The notes: generated by a model from the letters alone, not told the origin. Positions 30,101-40,045 are shown, counted from the first letter of the stretch. The stretch: DNA of 64,000 nt from Saitoella complicata NRRL Y-17804 (GCF_001661265.1 NW_017566993.1:372001-436000); one strand, 5' to 3'. Numbers and translations are program-made.

Positions 30101-30712
30101 ATGTCCAAGCAGATATTTCGCCAGACCCTCCTCCTCGCATCCTGGGTCCCCGTCGCCTTTTTCGTCCAAGATCACGTCTGCTGGGTATGTCCAATTGACG
30201 GCATTTCCATGCGCCCAACATTCAACCCAGATACAAACCTGCTATGGAGAGATTGGGTGATCCTCGATAAGCTTGGCTTTAGGGGGCTGAAAGCTTGGCC
30301 GGCGGGGAAGCCGGAGAGTTTGTTTAAAGTTGGGGATGTGGTTGTTCTGCGGTATGTACTACCCTTTCATGAGTGCAGTACAGATCGGATCACTGACATT
30401 TTCTCCAACAGATCACCTCTTGACCCAGAAAAGATCTTGACAAAGCGGATTGTCGGTCTAGGTGGTGACACCGTGAGCACGCGGAAACCATACCCAAGTG
30501 GATACGTCAAGATCCCACCTGGACACGCATGGTTAGAAGGAGACGAGCAGTTTCATTCAACAGATAGTAACACCTATGGGCCGGTGTCCTTGACACTCAT
30601 TGAGGCGAAGGTTAAAGGCATAATCTGGCCACGGTGGTCGGGCATACCGGGAGGAGGTAGAGAAGCTAGGGTACATCCTAGCTTAGCTAATATGAATCAG
30701 ATCAGAACGTAA
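30101..30712 (+). CDS. IMP2: Mitochondrial inner membrane protease subunit 2-like (signal peptidase I family)
   Basis: Serine-lysine dyad peptidase of the S26 family that removes inner-membrane sorting signals on the intermembrane-space side. Exons 30101-30351 and 30412-30712 give 183 residues. An N-terminal anchor ('QTLLLASWVPVAFFV') precedes the catalytic serine in 'DGISMRPTFNP' (Ser-Met-x-Pro box). The general-base lysine lies in 'LTKRIVGLGGD', and a later box reads 'IPPGHAWLEGDE..STDSNTYGPV'. The 60-nt intron (GTATGT .. CACTGAC .. CAACAG) is a multiple of three and free of stops, so the genomic frame stays open through it. I remove it because splicing brings 'VVVLR' directly onto 'SPLDPEKILTKR', as in relatives. 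The Asn-Ser/Ser-Asp box and length suit Imp2 rather than Imp1. Confidence 0.88.
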   Translation: MSKQIFRQTLLLASWVPVAFFVQDHVCWVCPIDGISMRPTFNPDTNLLWRDWVILDKLGFRGLKAWPAGKPESLFKVGDVVVLRYVLPFHECSTDRITDIFSNRSPLDPEKILTKRIVGLGGDTVSTRKPYPSGYVKIPPGHAWLEGDEQFHSTDSNTYGPVSLTLIEAKVKGIIWPRWSGIPGGGREARVHPSLANMNQIRT

Positions 30713-31161
30713 TCCTAGAATTTGTATGTGCCGGTCCTCCTCCCACATCCACTTAATTTCGAGCTGTAGTGCCGAGTAACTGCCGACATACGCCTGCAGC
30801 CGCAACATAAACTATTCGGCAACATTATCGATATCTCGAAAATCCGATCGTCATCGATCTTCGACGAAAGCGTCATATCATCGCTGCCATACTCCTTTGA
30901 AAGGTTCGCTCTCTCGCTGCGTCTTTAACGTCAGCATCTACACCTGTTCGATCCCGTCGACACCGATAACCAACGGCGGACAAAGTGCACAGCTGCATTA
31001 ACGACGTCTATATCGATTAATATTGGCATAAGACCTCTGCTTCCTACTTTACTGCAGTATCCCGCACAGCCCTCGTCAATTCTCTCCCTCTAGTTCGTCG
31101 ATCCACTCGTTCAATTGACAACTCCCGGTGTGATACGAGAAACGTCATATAGGTCCTCAAC
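30713..31161. other. Intergenic, FAP7 upstream region
   Basis: About 450 bases between the IMP2 stop and the FAP7 start, both on the plus strand; it must hold the FAP7 promoter and leader. Nothing specific seen. Confidence 0.4.
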
Positions 31162-31866
31162 ATGCCAAAGAGACCAAACGGACCCAATATTATCATCTGC
31201 GGTATGTCTTTTGTCGCGTTTGCCGGTGGATTGGGCTCTCGGCGCTCGACGCATCGTCGCTGAAGCAGTGGAGCATCCGATCCGCTCGGCGCATGTCTTT
31301 GCTGTGGGGGATGGAATGCTGATATGATGACCACAGGAACCCCGGGAACCGGCAAAACAACCCACGCCGAACTCCTCGCCTCCCAAACCTCCCTAACCCA
31401 CCTAAACCTCGGCACCCTCGTAAAAGACCACAAACTCTACGAATCCTACTCCCCAGAATGGGACTCCTACATCGTCGACGAAGACAAACTCCTTGACCAC
31501 CTGGAGCCCCTCATCCCCACAGGCGGTCTAATCCTTGACTGGCACACCTGCGATATCTTTCCCAAAAGTTGGATTGATTTAGTTGTTGTGTTAAGGACTG
31601 ATAACACGATGTTGTGGGATCGGTTGGAGGGACGGGGGTATAATGTGGAGAAAATCCAGGAGAATAATGAGGCGGAGATTATGCAGGTTGTGTTGGATGA
31701 AGCGAGGGAGGCTTATGATGGGGAGATTGTGGTGGAGTTGAGAAGTGAGAGTGCTGAGGATATTCAGGGAAATGTGGAGAGGATTGAGCAGTGGATGGAG
31801 GCGTGGAAGGAGATGGAGCATCAAAGTGAGGATGAGGAGGAGAATGTTGACGAGGACTCGGATTAG
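31162..31866 (+). CDS. FAP7: Adenylate kinase isoenzyme 6 / Fap7 ribosome assembly ATPase
   Basis: Nuclear and cytosolic NTPase that acts with Rps14 in the last steps of 40S subunit maturation. Exons 31162-31201 and 31337-31866 give 189 residues. The 135-nt intron (31202-31336) is the longest in the window and splits the P-loop: the exon 1 end 'NIIICG' joins exon 2 'TPGTGKTT', making Walker A GTPGTGKT. Other family marks are 'HLNLGTLVKDHKLYESY', the DWHTCDIFP motif (typical of AK6, with the catalytic His), and 'LRTDNTMLWDRLEGRGY'. The C-terminus is a Glu/Asp-rich tail ending SEDEEENVDEDSD. Length agrees with fungal Fap7. Confidence 0.93.
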
Positions 31867-32470
31867 GCCCATCTTTTCTAGTTTATCTTATGCATGGAAG
31901 GTATACCCCAGCCGATCATTGCTGTTAAGCAGTACTGAGCCAAAAAACTCCTGGACCTTCTCCAAAGCCCTATACCGAAGACCAATCCCATTCTACCTCT
32001 CCTCCGTCATCTCAGCATACGTCTCCCCTCCTCCCTCCTCAAGCCCAAAAACGGGACGCGTTGTGGAGCTCGAGGCGAGGGGAGCTCGAGGAAGGAGGAG
32101 CGCATACGATACGGGCTTTGTCGGCGGAGATTTCTAAAACCAGCTGGATCTCAACAACTATTCCTACTCATGTAGAGCTACCCCAATTGAGGGAGGGCGA
32201 AGTGACGCACGATCGATGATACGGGTAGCCTGCGACTGTACTGTAATCTCCACGCCGCCGGCAGCTTAACAGCCGCGACTTTACTTTTTCGTTCCCAGTC
32301 ACAAAAACTTGCGATCCTCTGTCTGCTCGCTTAGGGAATCAAGAGACCATATATCTTTTACGTTCACTATCTGGGGGCAGTTCATACAGTATATAACATC
32401 GACCCTCGGAATTCAGGGCTCTCGAAAGTCGACGACCTGCAATCACAAACACCAGACCGCACCCCCCACC
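31867..32470. other. Intergenic with an unassigned open stretch
   Basis: About 600 bases between FAP7 and the carrier gene. A frame open to 32137 (plus strand) begins inside FAP7 in another frame and has C-ending codons in 31960-32040, but shows no domain and no independent start, so it is not called. The last 150 bases hold the carrier promoter. Confidence 0.4.
32390..32396 (+). promoter_or_regulatory. Possible TATA box of the carrier gene
   Basis: The heptamer TATATAA lies 75 bases before the ATG at 32471. Position and sequence suit a TATA element; no other support. Confidence 0.4.
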
Positions 32471-33385
32471 ATGGACCTCGGCACAATCGCAGCCTCCTCC
32501 GCCGGAGCCCTCTGCTCCCGCCTCATAATGCACCCCCTCGACACCCTCCGTATCCGCACCCAAACCTCCCTCCCAATCTTCCCCCTCGGCCCCCTTCCCT
32601 CCCTCTACCGCGGCCTCCCAATAACCCTCATCTCCGTCCCCGCCCTCTCCCTCTACCTCTCCACCTACCGCGAAGCAAAAACCCAACTAGAAAACCGAGG
32701 CTGGGGAGACGGAAGTGCGACGTATTTGATGAGTGGGACCGCGGCGGAGGTGGTGAGCAGTTTCGTGTGGACGCCGATGGAGAATGCGAAAGCCCGGATG
32801 CAGATTGGGGAGAGTGGGGGTGGTACGCTGGAGGTTCTTCGTGGGATGTGGGAACGTGAGGGGCTTAAAGCGTTTTTTCGGGGGTATTGGGTCGGTCTCG
32901 TCGTTTTTGTTCCGCAAAACGCGTTGTATTGGGTGTCGTACGAGAATTTCAAGAAGCGGTATCGACGATCGGCGGCACCGGTGGGAACCCCAGAACCGGG
33001 GCATGAGCATCCCGAGTTTGAGGAAAAGGGGGGTGGGGAGGGTGAGAGGGAACACACTTTTGCGTCTTATGGGGCTTGTTCCGCCGCTGCGACCGCGGTG
33101 GCGTGTACAGCCTCCAACCTCCTCGACGTCGTCAAAACCCGGTACCAAGTCTCCACGTCCTCACATGCTAGTTTTGCCTCCCAAGCTGGATCGGGGGGAG
33201 GAGGGCGGATAGGTGTGTGGGATGTTGTGAGGCAGTTGTGGGGGGAGGCGAGGTGGGGGATGTGTTGGAAGGGGTTGGCGCCGAGGTTGGCGTATACTGT
33301 TCCGGGGAGTTTGATTAGTATGGCTGTGTTTGAGAGTTTGAAGCCGGATGTTAAGGAGGGGGAGGGTGCTTTTGAGGCATCATGA
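32471..33385 (+). CDS. Mitochondrial carrier family (SLC25) transporter
   Basis: Six-helix inner-membrane carrier of 304 residues, single exon, ATG at 32471 in the context CCACCATGG. The three tandem repeats each show the carrier signature region. The first is 'HPLDTLRIRTQ' (canonical P-x-D-x-x-R), the second 'TPMENAKARMQ' (Pro, then Glu) and the third 'SNLLDVVKTRYQ', where the signature proline is replaced by leucine. Glycine-rich second halves of each repeat ('LYRGLPITLISV', 'FFRGYWVGLVVFVPQNALYW', 'CWKGLAPRLAYTVPGSL') are present. A polar insertion of about 35 residues separates repeats 2 and 3, and a Gly-rich loop lies within repeat 3. The contact-site residues were not solved, so the substrate is unknown. 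Confidence 0.88.
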   Translation: MDLGTIAASSAGALCSRLIMHPLDTLRIRTQTSLPIFPLGPLPSLYRGLPITLISVPALSLYLSTYREAKTQLENRGWGDGSATYLMSGTAAEVVSSFVWTPMENAKARMQIGESGGGTLEVLRGMWEREGLKAFFRGYWVGLVVFVPQNALYWVSYENFKKRYRRSAAPVGTPEPGHEHPEFEEKGGGEGEREHTFASYGACSAAATAVACTASNLLDVVKTRYQVSTSSHASFASQAGSGGGGRIGVWDVVRQLWGEARWGMCWKGLAPRLAYTVPGSLISMAVFESLKPDVKEGEGAFEAS

Positions 33386-33565
33386 ACTTGAGGGATAGAT
33401 GAGGTGAAAGACGGGCAGAGGTGTAGACGCGGGATGGTACGATATATGACATAGATGGGACATTTGCATGGATAATGCGTAATTGGCTTGTTCCCCACTC
33501 TACCTCTGTTCGTGCTTGATGCAAACAATTCGTCTTATCCCCCAATTGCCAATCCCTAACCCCAC

Positions 33566-33961
33566 TTAACGCTTACTCAAGAAGTTAGCATTCTTAATCT
33601 CCTCCCTATTCCTCTTCCTAATCTCCTCCTTATTCCTCCACTTCATCTTCTCATCCTCCTCCCTCTTCGCCCGCGCAGCCTCACCTGCAATCTGATTATT
33701 CTCCCTCACCTTTGCCTTTTTCGCGGACTTGGCTAGAGATTTGGGGTCTGTGGAGGGAGTGGCGATGGACCAGAGCCAGGCGGGGTATTCTGATTCGGGG
33801 AGTGCGACGGGGTCTTGGGCACCGGCGACAAAGTTGAGGCCTTTCATGGGGGATCCGGCGGGGAGGATTGAGGTTGGCGCCGTCCATGTTTGTCCGGTCG
33901 AGGAGTGTCTGACGTGGCACAGTGGCCGTCTTAGGAGGGTGCATGCTCTTGATCTCAGCAT
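33566..33961 (-). CDS. MRPL37: Mitochondrial large ribosomal subunit protein mL54
   Basis: A 131-residue protein of the mL54 family. The ATG at 33961 gives an Arg-rich start 'MLRSRACTLLRRPLCHVRHS', a typical mitochondrial presequence. Then come the family marks: 'GSPMKGLNFVAGAQDPVALP' followed by 'SEYPAWLW', and a Lys/Arg/Glu-rich C-terminal helix ('KMKWRNKEEIRKRNREEIK'). An in-frame extension to 34012 exists, but its first residues do not look like a presequence. Yeast calls this protein Mrpl37. It follows the tartrate dehydrogenase-like gene on the same strand after about 120 bases. Confidence 0.85.
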   Translation of the reverse strand: MLRSRACTLLRRPLCHVRHSSTGQTWTAPTSILPAGSPMKGLNFVAGAQDPVALPESEYPAWLWSIATPSTDPKSLAKSAKKAKVRENNQIAGEAARAKREEDEKMKWRNKEEIRKRNREEIKNANFLSKR

Positions 33962-34016
33962 GTTGTGGTGGTGATGTTGTCTGCCTCTCCTTGGAGTACT
34001 GTGCACACCCAAAAGT

Positions 34017-34049
<33 letters not shown>
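34017..34049. repeat. Hexanucleotide microsatellite (CACAGG)5
   Basis: Five perfect copies of CACAGG plus CAC, lying between the mL54 start and the end of the dehydrogenase gene. A length-variable marker at most. Confidence 0.9.
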
Positions 34050-34050
<1 letters not shown>

Positions 34051-34080
34051 ACATAACAATACTGGTTGAAGAACTTAGGG

Positions 34081-35157
34081 CTATCCCGCCCTCTGAATCT
34101 CCTCCACAATCGCAGCAACAACCTCACTGCACTTGCTCTCCCCGCCCAGATCCCTCGTCTTGATCCCCTTATCGCCGACCCTCTCAACAGCCTCCATGAC
34201 CTTCTTCTTCGCCTCTTCCTCACCCAAAAACCCCAACATCTCCGCCGCACTCCAAATCGCTCCTACCGGGTTCGCCGCATCCTTCCCCACAAGATCAAAC
34301 GCACTCCCATGAATCGGCTCAAACATACTCGGCCACCTCCTCTCCGGATTCAAATTCGAACTCGGCGCAATCCCAATCGACCCCGCCAGCGCCGCCGCAA
34401 GATCCGACAAAATATCCGCATGGAGGTTGGTGGCAACGATCGTAGAGAGCGAGTCCGGCGCGTTGACCATCCTAACCGTCATCGCGTCCACCAACATCTT
34501 GTCCATGGTAACATCCGGGTATTCTTTCGCGACTTCGTAGGCGATACGATCCCAGAGTACCATCCCATACCTCATCGCATTCGATTTCGTCACGAGGGTT
34601 AGGCGTCCATCCCGGGCAGCAGCAGTTTTGAATGCGAAATGCATGAGTCGCTCAATCCCCCCACGCGTGAAAATCGCGACTTCAGTCCCGACTTCAAGCG
34701 ATGAATTCGGATGCGTGATACCGCCTTGTCCGGCATATTCCCCCTCTGAATTCTCCCTCACGATAACCCAATCGATCTCCTCCACCCCCGCCAACGGACT
34801 TCTCGTCCCAGGCAAAATCCGGACCGGACGGACATTGACCCATTGTTGCATCTCCTTCCGAATCGGCAGGATTAGGCCCCAGAGTGAGATGTGGTCCTCT
34901 ACGTCCTTATCCCCTACACTCCCAAAATAAATCGCGTCGAAACTTTTGAGGGTCTCGATACCATCTTTAGGCATGAATTCCCCAGTCTTCTTGTATTGCG
35001 CAGATGACCAATCCAAGTCCGTGAAATCGAGCGTAAAGGCGGAGGAGGGAAGGGAGGTTAGGGCCCTGAGGCACGACACACCGGCGTCGATGACTTCGGG
35101 ACCGATCCCGTCGCCGGGGAGAAGAGCGATTTTGTAGATCTTCTTGGAGTCGGGCAT
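34081..35157 (-). CDS. Tartrate / D-malate dehydrogenase-like beta-decarboxylating enzyme
   Basis: NAD-dependent beta-decarboxylating dehydrogenase of the isocitrate/isopropylmalate family, 358 residues, single exon. The start is 'YKIALLPGDGIGPEV'; the substrate loop reads 'VNVRPVRILPG' and 'VIVRENSEGEYAGQGG'; the catalytic Lys and metal-binding aspartates lie in 'TLVTKSNAMRYGMVLWDR', 'MLVDAMTVRMV' and 'ATNLHADILSDLAAALAGS'. The NAD-binding end is 'FEPIHGSAFDLVGKDAANP'. The 'RENSEGEYAGQGG' loop and lack of a mitochondrial presequence fit tartrate dehydrogenase/decarboxylase or D-malate dehydrogenase (TtuC/DmlA type) better than Leu2. I infer a role in catabolism of tartrate or D-malate in the cytosol. 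The family is common in bacteria, so an old transfer is possible. Confidence 0.88.
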   Translation of the reverse strand: MPDSKKIYKIALLPGDGIGPEVIDAGVSCLRALTSLPSSAFTLDFTDLDWSSAQYKKTGEFMPKDGIETLKSFDAIYFGSVGDKDVEDHISLWGLILPIRKEMQQWVNVRPVRILPGTRSPLAGVEEIDWVIVRENSEGEYAGQGGITHPNSSLEVGTEVAIFTRGGIERLMHFAFKTAAARDGRLTLVTKSNAMRYGMVLWDRIAYEVAKEYPDVTMDKMLVDAMTVRMVNAPDSLSTIVATNLHADILSDLAAALAGSIGIAPSSNLNPERRWPSMFEPIHGSAFDLVGKDAANPVGAIWSAAEMLGFLGEEEAKKKVMEAVERVGDKGIKTRDLGGESKCSEVVAAIVEEIQRAG

Positions 35158-35695
35158 TGGGAGGTGGTGGGAACTTGCAATTGAAGGGGTGGAGATGTCG
35201 GGTACTTTCGCCTGGGGTGTGGGAAATGAAGTGCGGGGTGCGAGGTAACCCCCCTCTTCCTCTTCATTGCACTCACCAACTGTGGTTCTGACAGCAGAGT
35301 TCTCTCCATTGGTGCAACCTTAAACTTTAACAAACTCTAATGTCCATCACTTCCCAATGGCGGTACATTTCTCGGGTTTTGTCGCAAACTCAAACCTAGG
35401 CCTCGGGTTTCCCCACATACGTGTCCTTTCGGACCGTTCGGGCCGTGCGATGGGCGCGGCCTTGAGGACGTATCACAGCGAGGGGTCAAGCTTCATGTTA
35501 AGGTGAAATCTTGTGCGATAGGCTTGATTCCCGGTCAATTACGACATCCATGCGATTTCAGATGCTCGCTATCAAGGACCGGTGATCTGGGGAAAGGGGT
35601 GTAACCGTGGAGGTGATGGGTGTATATCATAGCGGTCATCGCCGTGCCTCCATCGAGCAAGCAAAACACTAGAACAGCATCAAACGCTTACAAAC
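35158..35695. promoter_or_regulatory. Divergent promoter region, dehydrogenase / unknown
   Basis: A 538-base spacer between divergent genes. GC-rich in 35440-35470, otherwise unremarkable. No gene or repeat seen. Confidence 0.4.
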
Positions 35696-36540
35696 ATGCC
35701 ATTCCTGACACTATTCACCCGGACGAAGTCATCCTCCATTGACCTCCCCTCCTCACCTACCGCACCACGACCCTCCACCTCTTTCTCCGTCAAGACAGAG
35801 TACGAGGACGCAGAAGGCTGTACACTCGTCCTCGGTCGAGAATGTATAAGAGCTACGGAACCTGCATGTCCATATGGTATGCGCCAAGTACGCACCATTG
35901 CTGTTTGACACTTACACTTACCCGTACTTGATGCATAGATCGCTTCCACGACCGCTTATCCGCAGCGCACCACTTCACGAACTCCAGATCCACACGCCGT
36001 ACAGCGGCTGCTTTGCCTCACCGTCTTCTCGCGTTCCACACAACCACAACTCTCCCGTCTCTGGGCGTCCTCACCCCACCATGGCTGTCCGCAATCCTCA
36101 CCGGACGCGATCCCACGATAGCGTTATTGACGATCCAAGATTTATTGGTACCGAGTTCCCTTCGCGCAACGGCGACGTCAGACAGGGTACTCGAGGATGT
36201 GTGGAAGGGGATACTTGGGGTTTTGGTGGCATGTCGAGATTACACCTCTGTCAATTTCTCGAGCTACGAAGACGGCTGGGTCGGCGCAGAACTGTCGGAG
36301 AGGTTGACATCGGCTACATCGACACCAACACACACGAGTGCGAGTACGAGTATGAGTGCAAGAACGAGATCACCGGCGGGTGGATCGAAGCGTGCGAACG
36401 AGAGCGCCGCGCGAAAGGATGTTAGGCCTGGGGCGGTGGGAGGGATGATGGCGTATCGATCGAGTCAAGATATCCGTCGTCCTACGCCGTTACATCTACC
36501 TCAACGAACATCAGGATGGGGAGGAGCGCTTGTGGCATGA
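35696..36540 (+). CDS. Hypothetical protein
   Basis: Not recognised. Exons 35696-35876 and 35939-36540 join across a 62-nt intron (GTATGC .. TGATGCATAG, phase 1) into 260 residues. The N-terminal 35 residues are Ser/Thr/Pro-rich. The part around the junction ('CPYDRFHDRLSAAHHF') and after it ('HRLLAFHTTTTLPSLGVLTP') is followed by a likely helical block ('SAILTGRDPTIALLTIQDLL', 'RVLEDVWKGILGVLVACRDY'). The C-terminal 100 residues are low in complexity (Thr/Ser/Arg). No transmembrane segment is convincing. The splice model is supported mainly by the long joint frame; downstream it is convergent with LeuRS. Confidence 0.6.
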
Positions 36541-36691
36541 TCATTGTTTTCTCGAAAAAGGGACTGGCAAAACAAGATAACGCTCAATTGCATGTTATTC
36601 GCTCTCGCTCTACTATAGCAAAAAGAACATCTCACACACTACCCATCTTTCCTTTTTTCTTCTAAAGTACACAGTGTACTGACCACCCATT

Positions 36692-39600
36692 TTAGGCCTC
36701 AACATTGACAAACACGAACGAAGGCTCCTGAGGCACAGCACTCAACGCCTGCACAGGAACCTCAACCTCCTCCGCGCCCTTGACACCCTTGACACCTCCA
36801 TCCTCCGTCTCATGCACAACAACGACCTCGACCTCCTTCGCACCAACACTCTTCTCCAAGAACCCAAGGATACTGGAAAGAACTTCACCCTCAGAGAACA
36901 ACTGCTTGCGACTCAAGATATCCTCAGCAGAAACATTTCCACGCGTCTGGAGCTTCTGCTTGATGATCTGGACGAAGGCCATAGCCTTCTTGACCTCGCC
37001 CATCTTGGAGACCTTGGGGAGGAGGGCTTTGTCGTCGATGGTGTTGGTGGCGGAGTCGTAGTGCTCGCCGACGAGGTCGACGTACTTTTGTTGCCAGGCG
37101 GGGTATGCGGCTGCGACGAAGATAGACAACTTCTTGGGCTTCTTAGGGTCGAAAGCGAGGTTTTGCTTACCCTTCTTTTGCTTCTTGAGTTGTTGGCCTT
37201 CAGCGGAGTGAATTGAGGAAGTAAGTCCACGAATGTACTCGAGAGTCGCGGAAAGGGTCTTGTCGACCGGCGCCGAGACCTTGGGGTAGAGCGCGTTCTG
37301 GACAGTAGTCTTGTTCTCCAAAATCTCCATCCAGACAAAGTCGGCGAAATGGGGCGCGACGGGGGTAATCAACAAAGCCTGAACCTCAATGAAACGCATA
37401 ACCAAATCCTTGTGCATACCCTTCTCTGCAACGACCTCGCGGTACCAATCACGAAGAGACTGCAACTCGTAGAAGCCCCACTTGAGCGCGTTCTTATAAT
37501 ACGCAGCATCATACTGCTCCTTCGTGACCTCAATCAACGCATTTAACTCGTTCTCGAAGACGCGGTCGAACAACGAATCCTTGGGGCCAGTACGGAGTGT
37601 CGTGTCCTTCGTCATCTCGACACACCACTCCGCAAGGGTGTGCAACCTCAAAACGGCAGCATTTGCCGTCGCTTCCTCGAAGTTTGCGTCCTCGATCGCG
37701 TCACCAGCATCAGCCAACGCAATACGCGTAGCATCCGCACCGAACTTGCCGACGGCTTCACGCATGGTGAGGGAGTTTCCAGTCGACTTGGACATCTTCT
37801 CACCGTTGAGCAACAAGTGTCCGTTAGCACGAACACCCTTTGGCCAGAATCGCTCGGGGAAGATAGCGACATGGTTGTAGATCCACATAGTCAAGTGGTT
37901 AGGAATCAAGTCCTTACCCGAAACACGAACGTCAAGCGGGTAAAAGTACTCGAACTCCGCCCTCAACTTATCCAAAGTCTCAATCGGGACAGAGGTCTCA
38001 GGCTTCTCTCCACGGCAGAGGATGTAATCCCACACCGCATCATTCAAATCCTCCGCCCTGACACCCGCAGGCCCAACCTTCGCTCCATCAATCGAGGAAT
38101 GAAGCTGGTGCGCAATAGTATAGTACGACATGTAGATGGTAGAATCAGATAAAGACTCAACCAAATACTGCGGGTCCCAAGGCAACTTCGTCCCCAATCC
38201 ATAACTCCTCGCACAAGCCCACTGATTCAACCACGCCAACACCCCCTCAAACGCATTCCTCGTCTCCTTCGCAAAAGTGTTCATCCCGCCCAAACACCTC
38301 TCCGCCACAGCCCGCCAAGTCGACTCTCCATAGTCGATGTACCATTGGTCACAGAGGGCCACGACACATTCGTCCCCGGAGCGGGACATGACGAGGCCTT
38401 CGGGTTCGTTGTAGACGAAAGCGAGGGAGGCGTCGATCAGGTCTTTCCGGACGAGGGGTTTAGCTTTTTCGACTTTTTCACCGGCGTATTTGCCGATGAG
38501 CATGACACCCTGATAGAAGCCCTCCTTGTACGCAGCTTCCTTTGCCTCGGCCAACAACTTGGCGTCCTTGGGGGACTGGATCTTCATACGCTTGCAAAGT
38601 TCGGGGGCAGTCAAGTCTCCGTACGTGGGAGTCCTGATGATGGGGACGGCGTCGAGGGAAGCCCAGGAGGGGTCAATCTTGTAATACTCAGCCTTCTTCC
38701 TCAAATCCTGACAAGTCATGTAATCATCGGGCGAATCAGACGGAACAGACGTAACGACACCCGTTCCCTTAGTCGCCAAGACGGTCTCCATGGGGAGGAC
38801 ATACACCTCCTCATACACCGACAACGGCGCCTTGACTTTGGTGCCGACGAGGACGTCACCCTTGATTTGACCGAGTTGGGTGGCGACACCGCGTTCGGGG
38901 GAGAGGCCTTGGAAGGCCATGTTGTTGGCTGCACGGCGGGTGATGAGGAAGACCTCGTCCGATTTGTTGGAGGCGAAGAGACCGTAAGTGATGGAAGGTC
39001 CGACAAAGCAGTTACTTTGGCCGTACATTGTCTCAGGACGGAGTGTCGCAGCGACCATGAAGACCTTCTTTCCAGCCAACTCACTCTCAAAAGACTTGAG
39101 GGCTTCAGCGGCAGCGGGAGACCACTGCGTCACTTCGATCTTGATACCGGTGTAATCCTGGGGTCCGACGCCCTCTCCGGACGAACGGTCGTGGTCCATA
39201 CACGGTTGACCATCCTTCGCAGAATAAATCGTATACCGCTCTCCAAACTTAATCCTCTGCAACATCTTCAACTTCCTCATCTGCCACTGCACGAAGCTAT
39301 CGTAATACGGGTTCGCATCGGTCGTGATCATTGATCGGCGCCAATCGACACGTGCACCGAAGGATTCGCAGTCTTCGCGGCAGATTGGGGGGTAGTATTT
39401 GAGCCAGTATGAGGCGTCGGCGAATTTGTGGATTTCGGAGGTAGGGACGCCGCCGAGTTGCATGATTTGGAATTGGTATTTGAGGCCGGTGGCTTTTCCT
39501 GCTTGTTTACCCTTCTTGGCAACGATTTTGGTGGGGTCGGCATTTCCGGAAGGCTGAGAGTTCAGAGACACCGCAGCGGTGCCATTGGCGAGATCCTCAT

Positions 39601-40045
39601 CTGTCTCCTCGGGAAGCTTGAATTCGGGACCGAACATCTCGAGCTCACGGGCGATTTTGTCGGCGGCGGATTTGATGGGCATACCAGTACAATGGAACCC
39701 AAGCGGGAACAACGCACGCTTTCCCTGCATTCTCTCCCATCCAGCGGCAAACTCGACCTTGGTCAACGTGAACGCATGTCCGAGATGGAGGGATCCGTTC
39801 ATGTAGGGGTAGGCCATGGTACCGAACCACTTAGGATACGCTTCGCGGACATTGTCGGGATCGGAGGAGGCGTCGAGGTTGGCGGCTGCGAGGTCTTCGG
39901 GGGAGGGAGGGTTTTGTTCGAAGACGGCTTGTTGGCGCCAGAGGTCCTGGTAGCGCTGTTCGATGGCGACGAGGTAGTCCCTCTTCGCCGTCTTTGCGAG
40001 CTGGAGGGTCTGTGCCGAGGTCACTGATGGGTCGACGGTGGCCAT
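36692..40045 (-). CDS. CDC60: Leucyl-tRNA synthetase, cytosolic
   Basis: Class I aminoacyl-tRNA synthetase charging tRNA-Leu, 1117 residues in one exon. The signature HIGH-type motif is HLGH at residues 87-90 ('YPYMNGSLHLGHAFT'), and the KMSKS loop is 'GEKMSKSTGNS' near residue 750. Between them lies the large CP1 editing insertion typical of archaeal/eukaryotic LeuRS, including 'MVAATLRPETMYGQSNCFV' and 'GTGVVTSVPSDSPDDY', with the conserved Thr-Arg-Pro and Asp for hydrolysis of misacylated tRNA. The C-terminal region includes an anticodon-binding domain and the eukaryotic tail ('KPKKLSIFVAAAYPAWQQK'). I chose the ATG at 40045; the frame reads further left but without another ATG, so no mitochondrial presequence is supported. 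Confidence 0.97.
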   Translation of the reverse strand: MATVDPSVTSAQTLQLAKTAKRDYLVAIEQRYQDLWRQQAVFEQNPPSPEDLAAANLDASSDPDNVREAYPKWFGTMAYPYMNGSLHLGHAFTLTKVEFAAGWERMQGKRALFPLGFHCTGMPIKSAADKIARELEMFGPEFKLPEETDEDLANGTAAVSLNSQPSGNADPTKIVAKKGKQAGKATGLKYQFQIMQLGGVPTSEIHKFADASYWLKYYPPICREDCESFGARVDWRRSMITTDANPYYDSFVQWQMRKLKMLQRIKFGERYTIYSAKDGQPCMDHDRSSGEGVGPQDYTGIKIEVTQWSPAAAEALKSFESELAGKKVFMVAATLRPETMYGQSNCFVGPSITYGLFASNKSDEVFLITRRAANNMAFQGLSPERGVATQLGQIKGDVLVGTKVKAPLSVYEEVYVLPMETVLATKGTGVVTSVPSDSPDDYMTCQDLRKKAEYYKIDPSWASLDAVPIIRTPTYGDLTAPELCKRMKIQSPKDAKLLAEAKEAAYKEGFYQGVMLIGKYAGEKVEKAKPLVRKDLIDASLAFVYNEPEGLVMSRSGDECVVALCDQWYIDYGESTWRAVAERCLGGMNTFAKETRNAFEGVLAWLNQWACARSYGLGTKLPWDPQYLVESLSDSTIYMSYYTIAHQLHSSIDGAKVGPAGVRAEDLNDAVWDYILCRGEKPETSVPIETLDKLRAEFEYFYPLDVRVSGKDLIPNHLTMWIYNHVAIFPERFWPKGVRANGHLLLNGEKMSKSTGNSLTMREAVGKFGADATRIALADAGDAIEDANFEEATANAAVLRLHTLAEWCVEMTKDTTLRTGPKDSLFDRVFENELNALIEVTKEQYDAAYYKNALKWGFYELQSLRDWYREVVAEKGMHKDLVMRFIEVQALLITPVAPHFADFVWMEILENKTTVQNALYPKVSAPVDKTLSATLEYIRGLTSSIHSAEGQQLKKQKKGKQNLAFDPKKPKKLSIFVAAAYPAWQQKYVDLVGEHYDSATNTIDDKALLPKVSKMGEVKKAMAFVQIIKQKLQTRGNVSAEDILSRKQLFSEGEVLSSILGFLEKSVGAKEVEVVVVHETEDGGVKGVKGAEEVEVPVQALSAVPQEPSFVFVNVEA

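Noticed and set aside
30101-30712. Bacterial signal peptidase I by contamination
   Set aside because: The gene has a spliceosomal intron and short length typical of mitochondrial Imp2.
31745-32137. 130-residue frame after FAP7
   Set aside because: It starts inside FAP7 in another frame, and has no domain or start of its own.
38345-39334. 329-residue plus-strand frame opposite LeuRS
   Set aside because: Antisense shadow of a strongly coding gene; no domain and its codons mirror the LeuRS frame.
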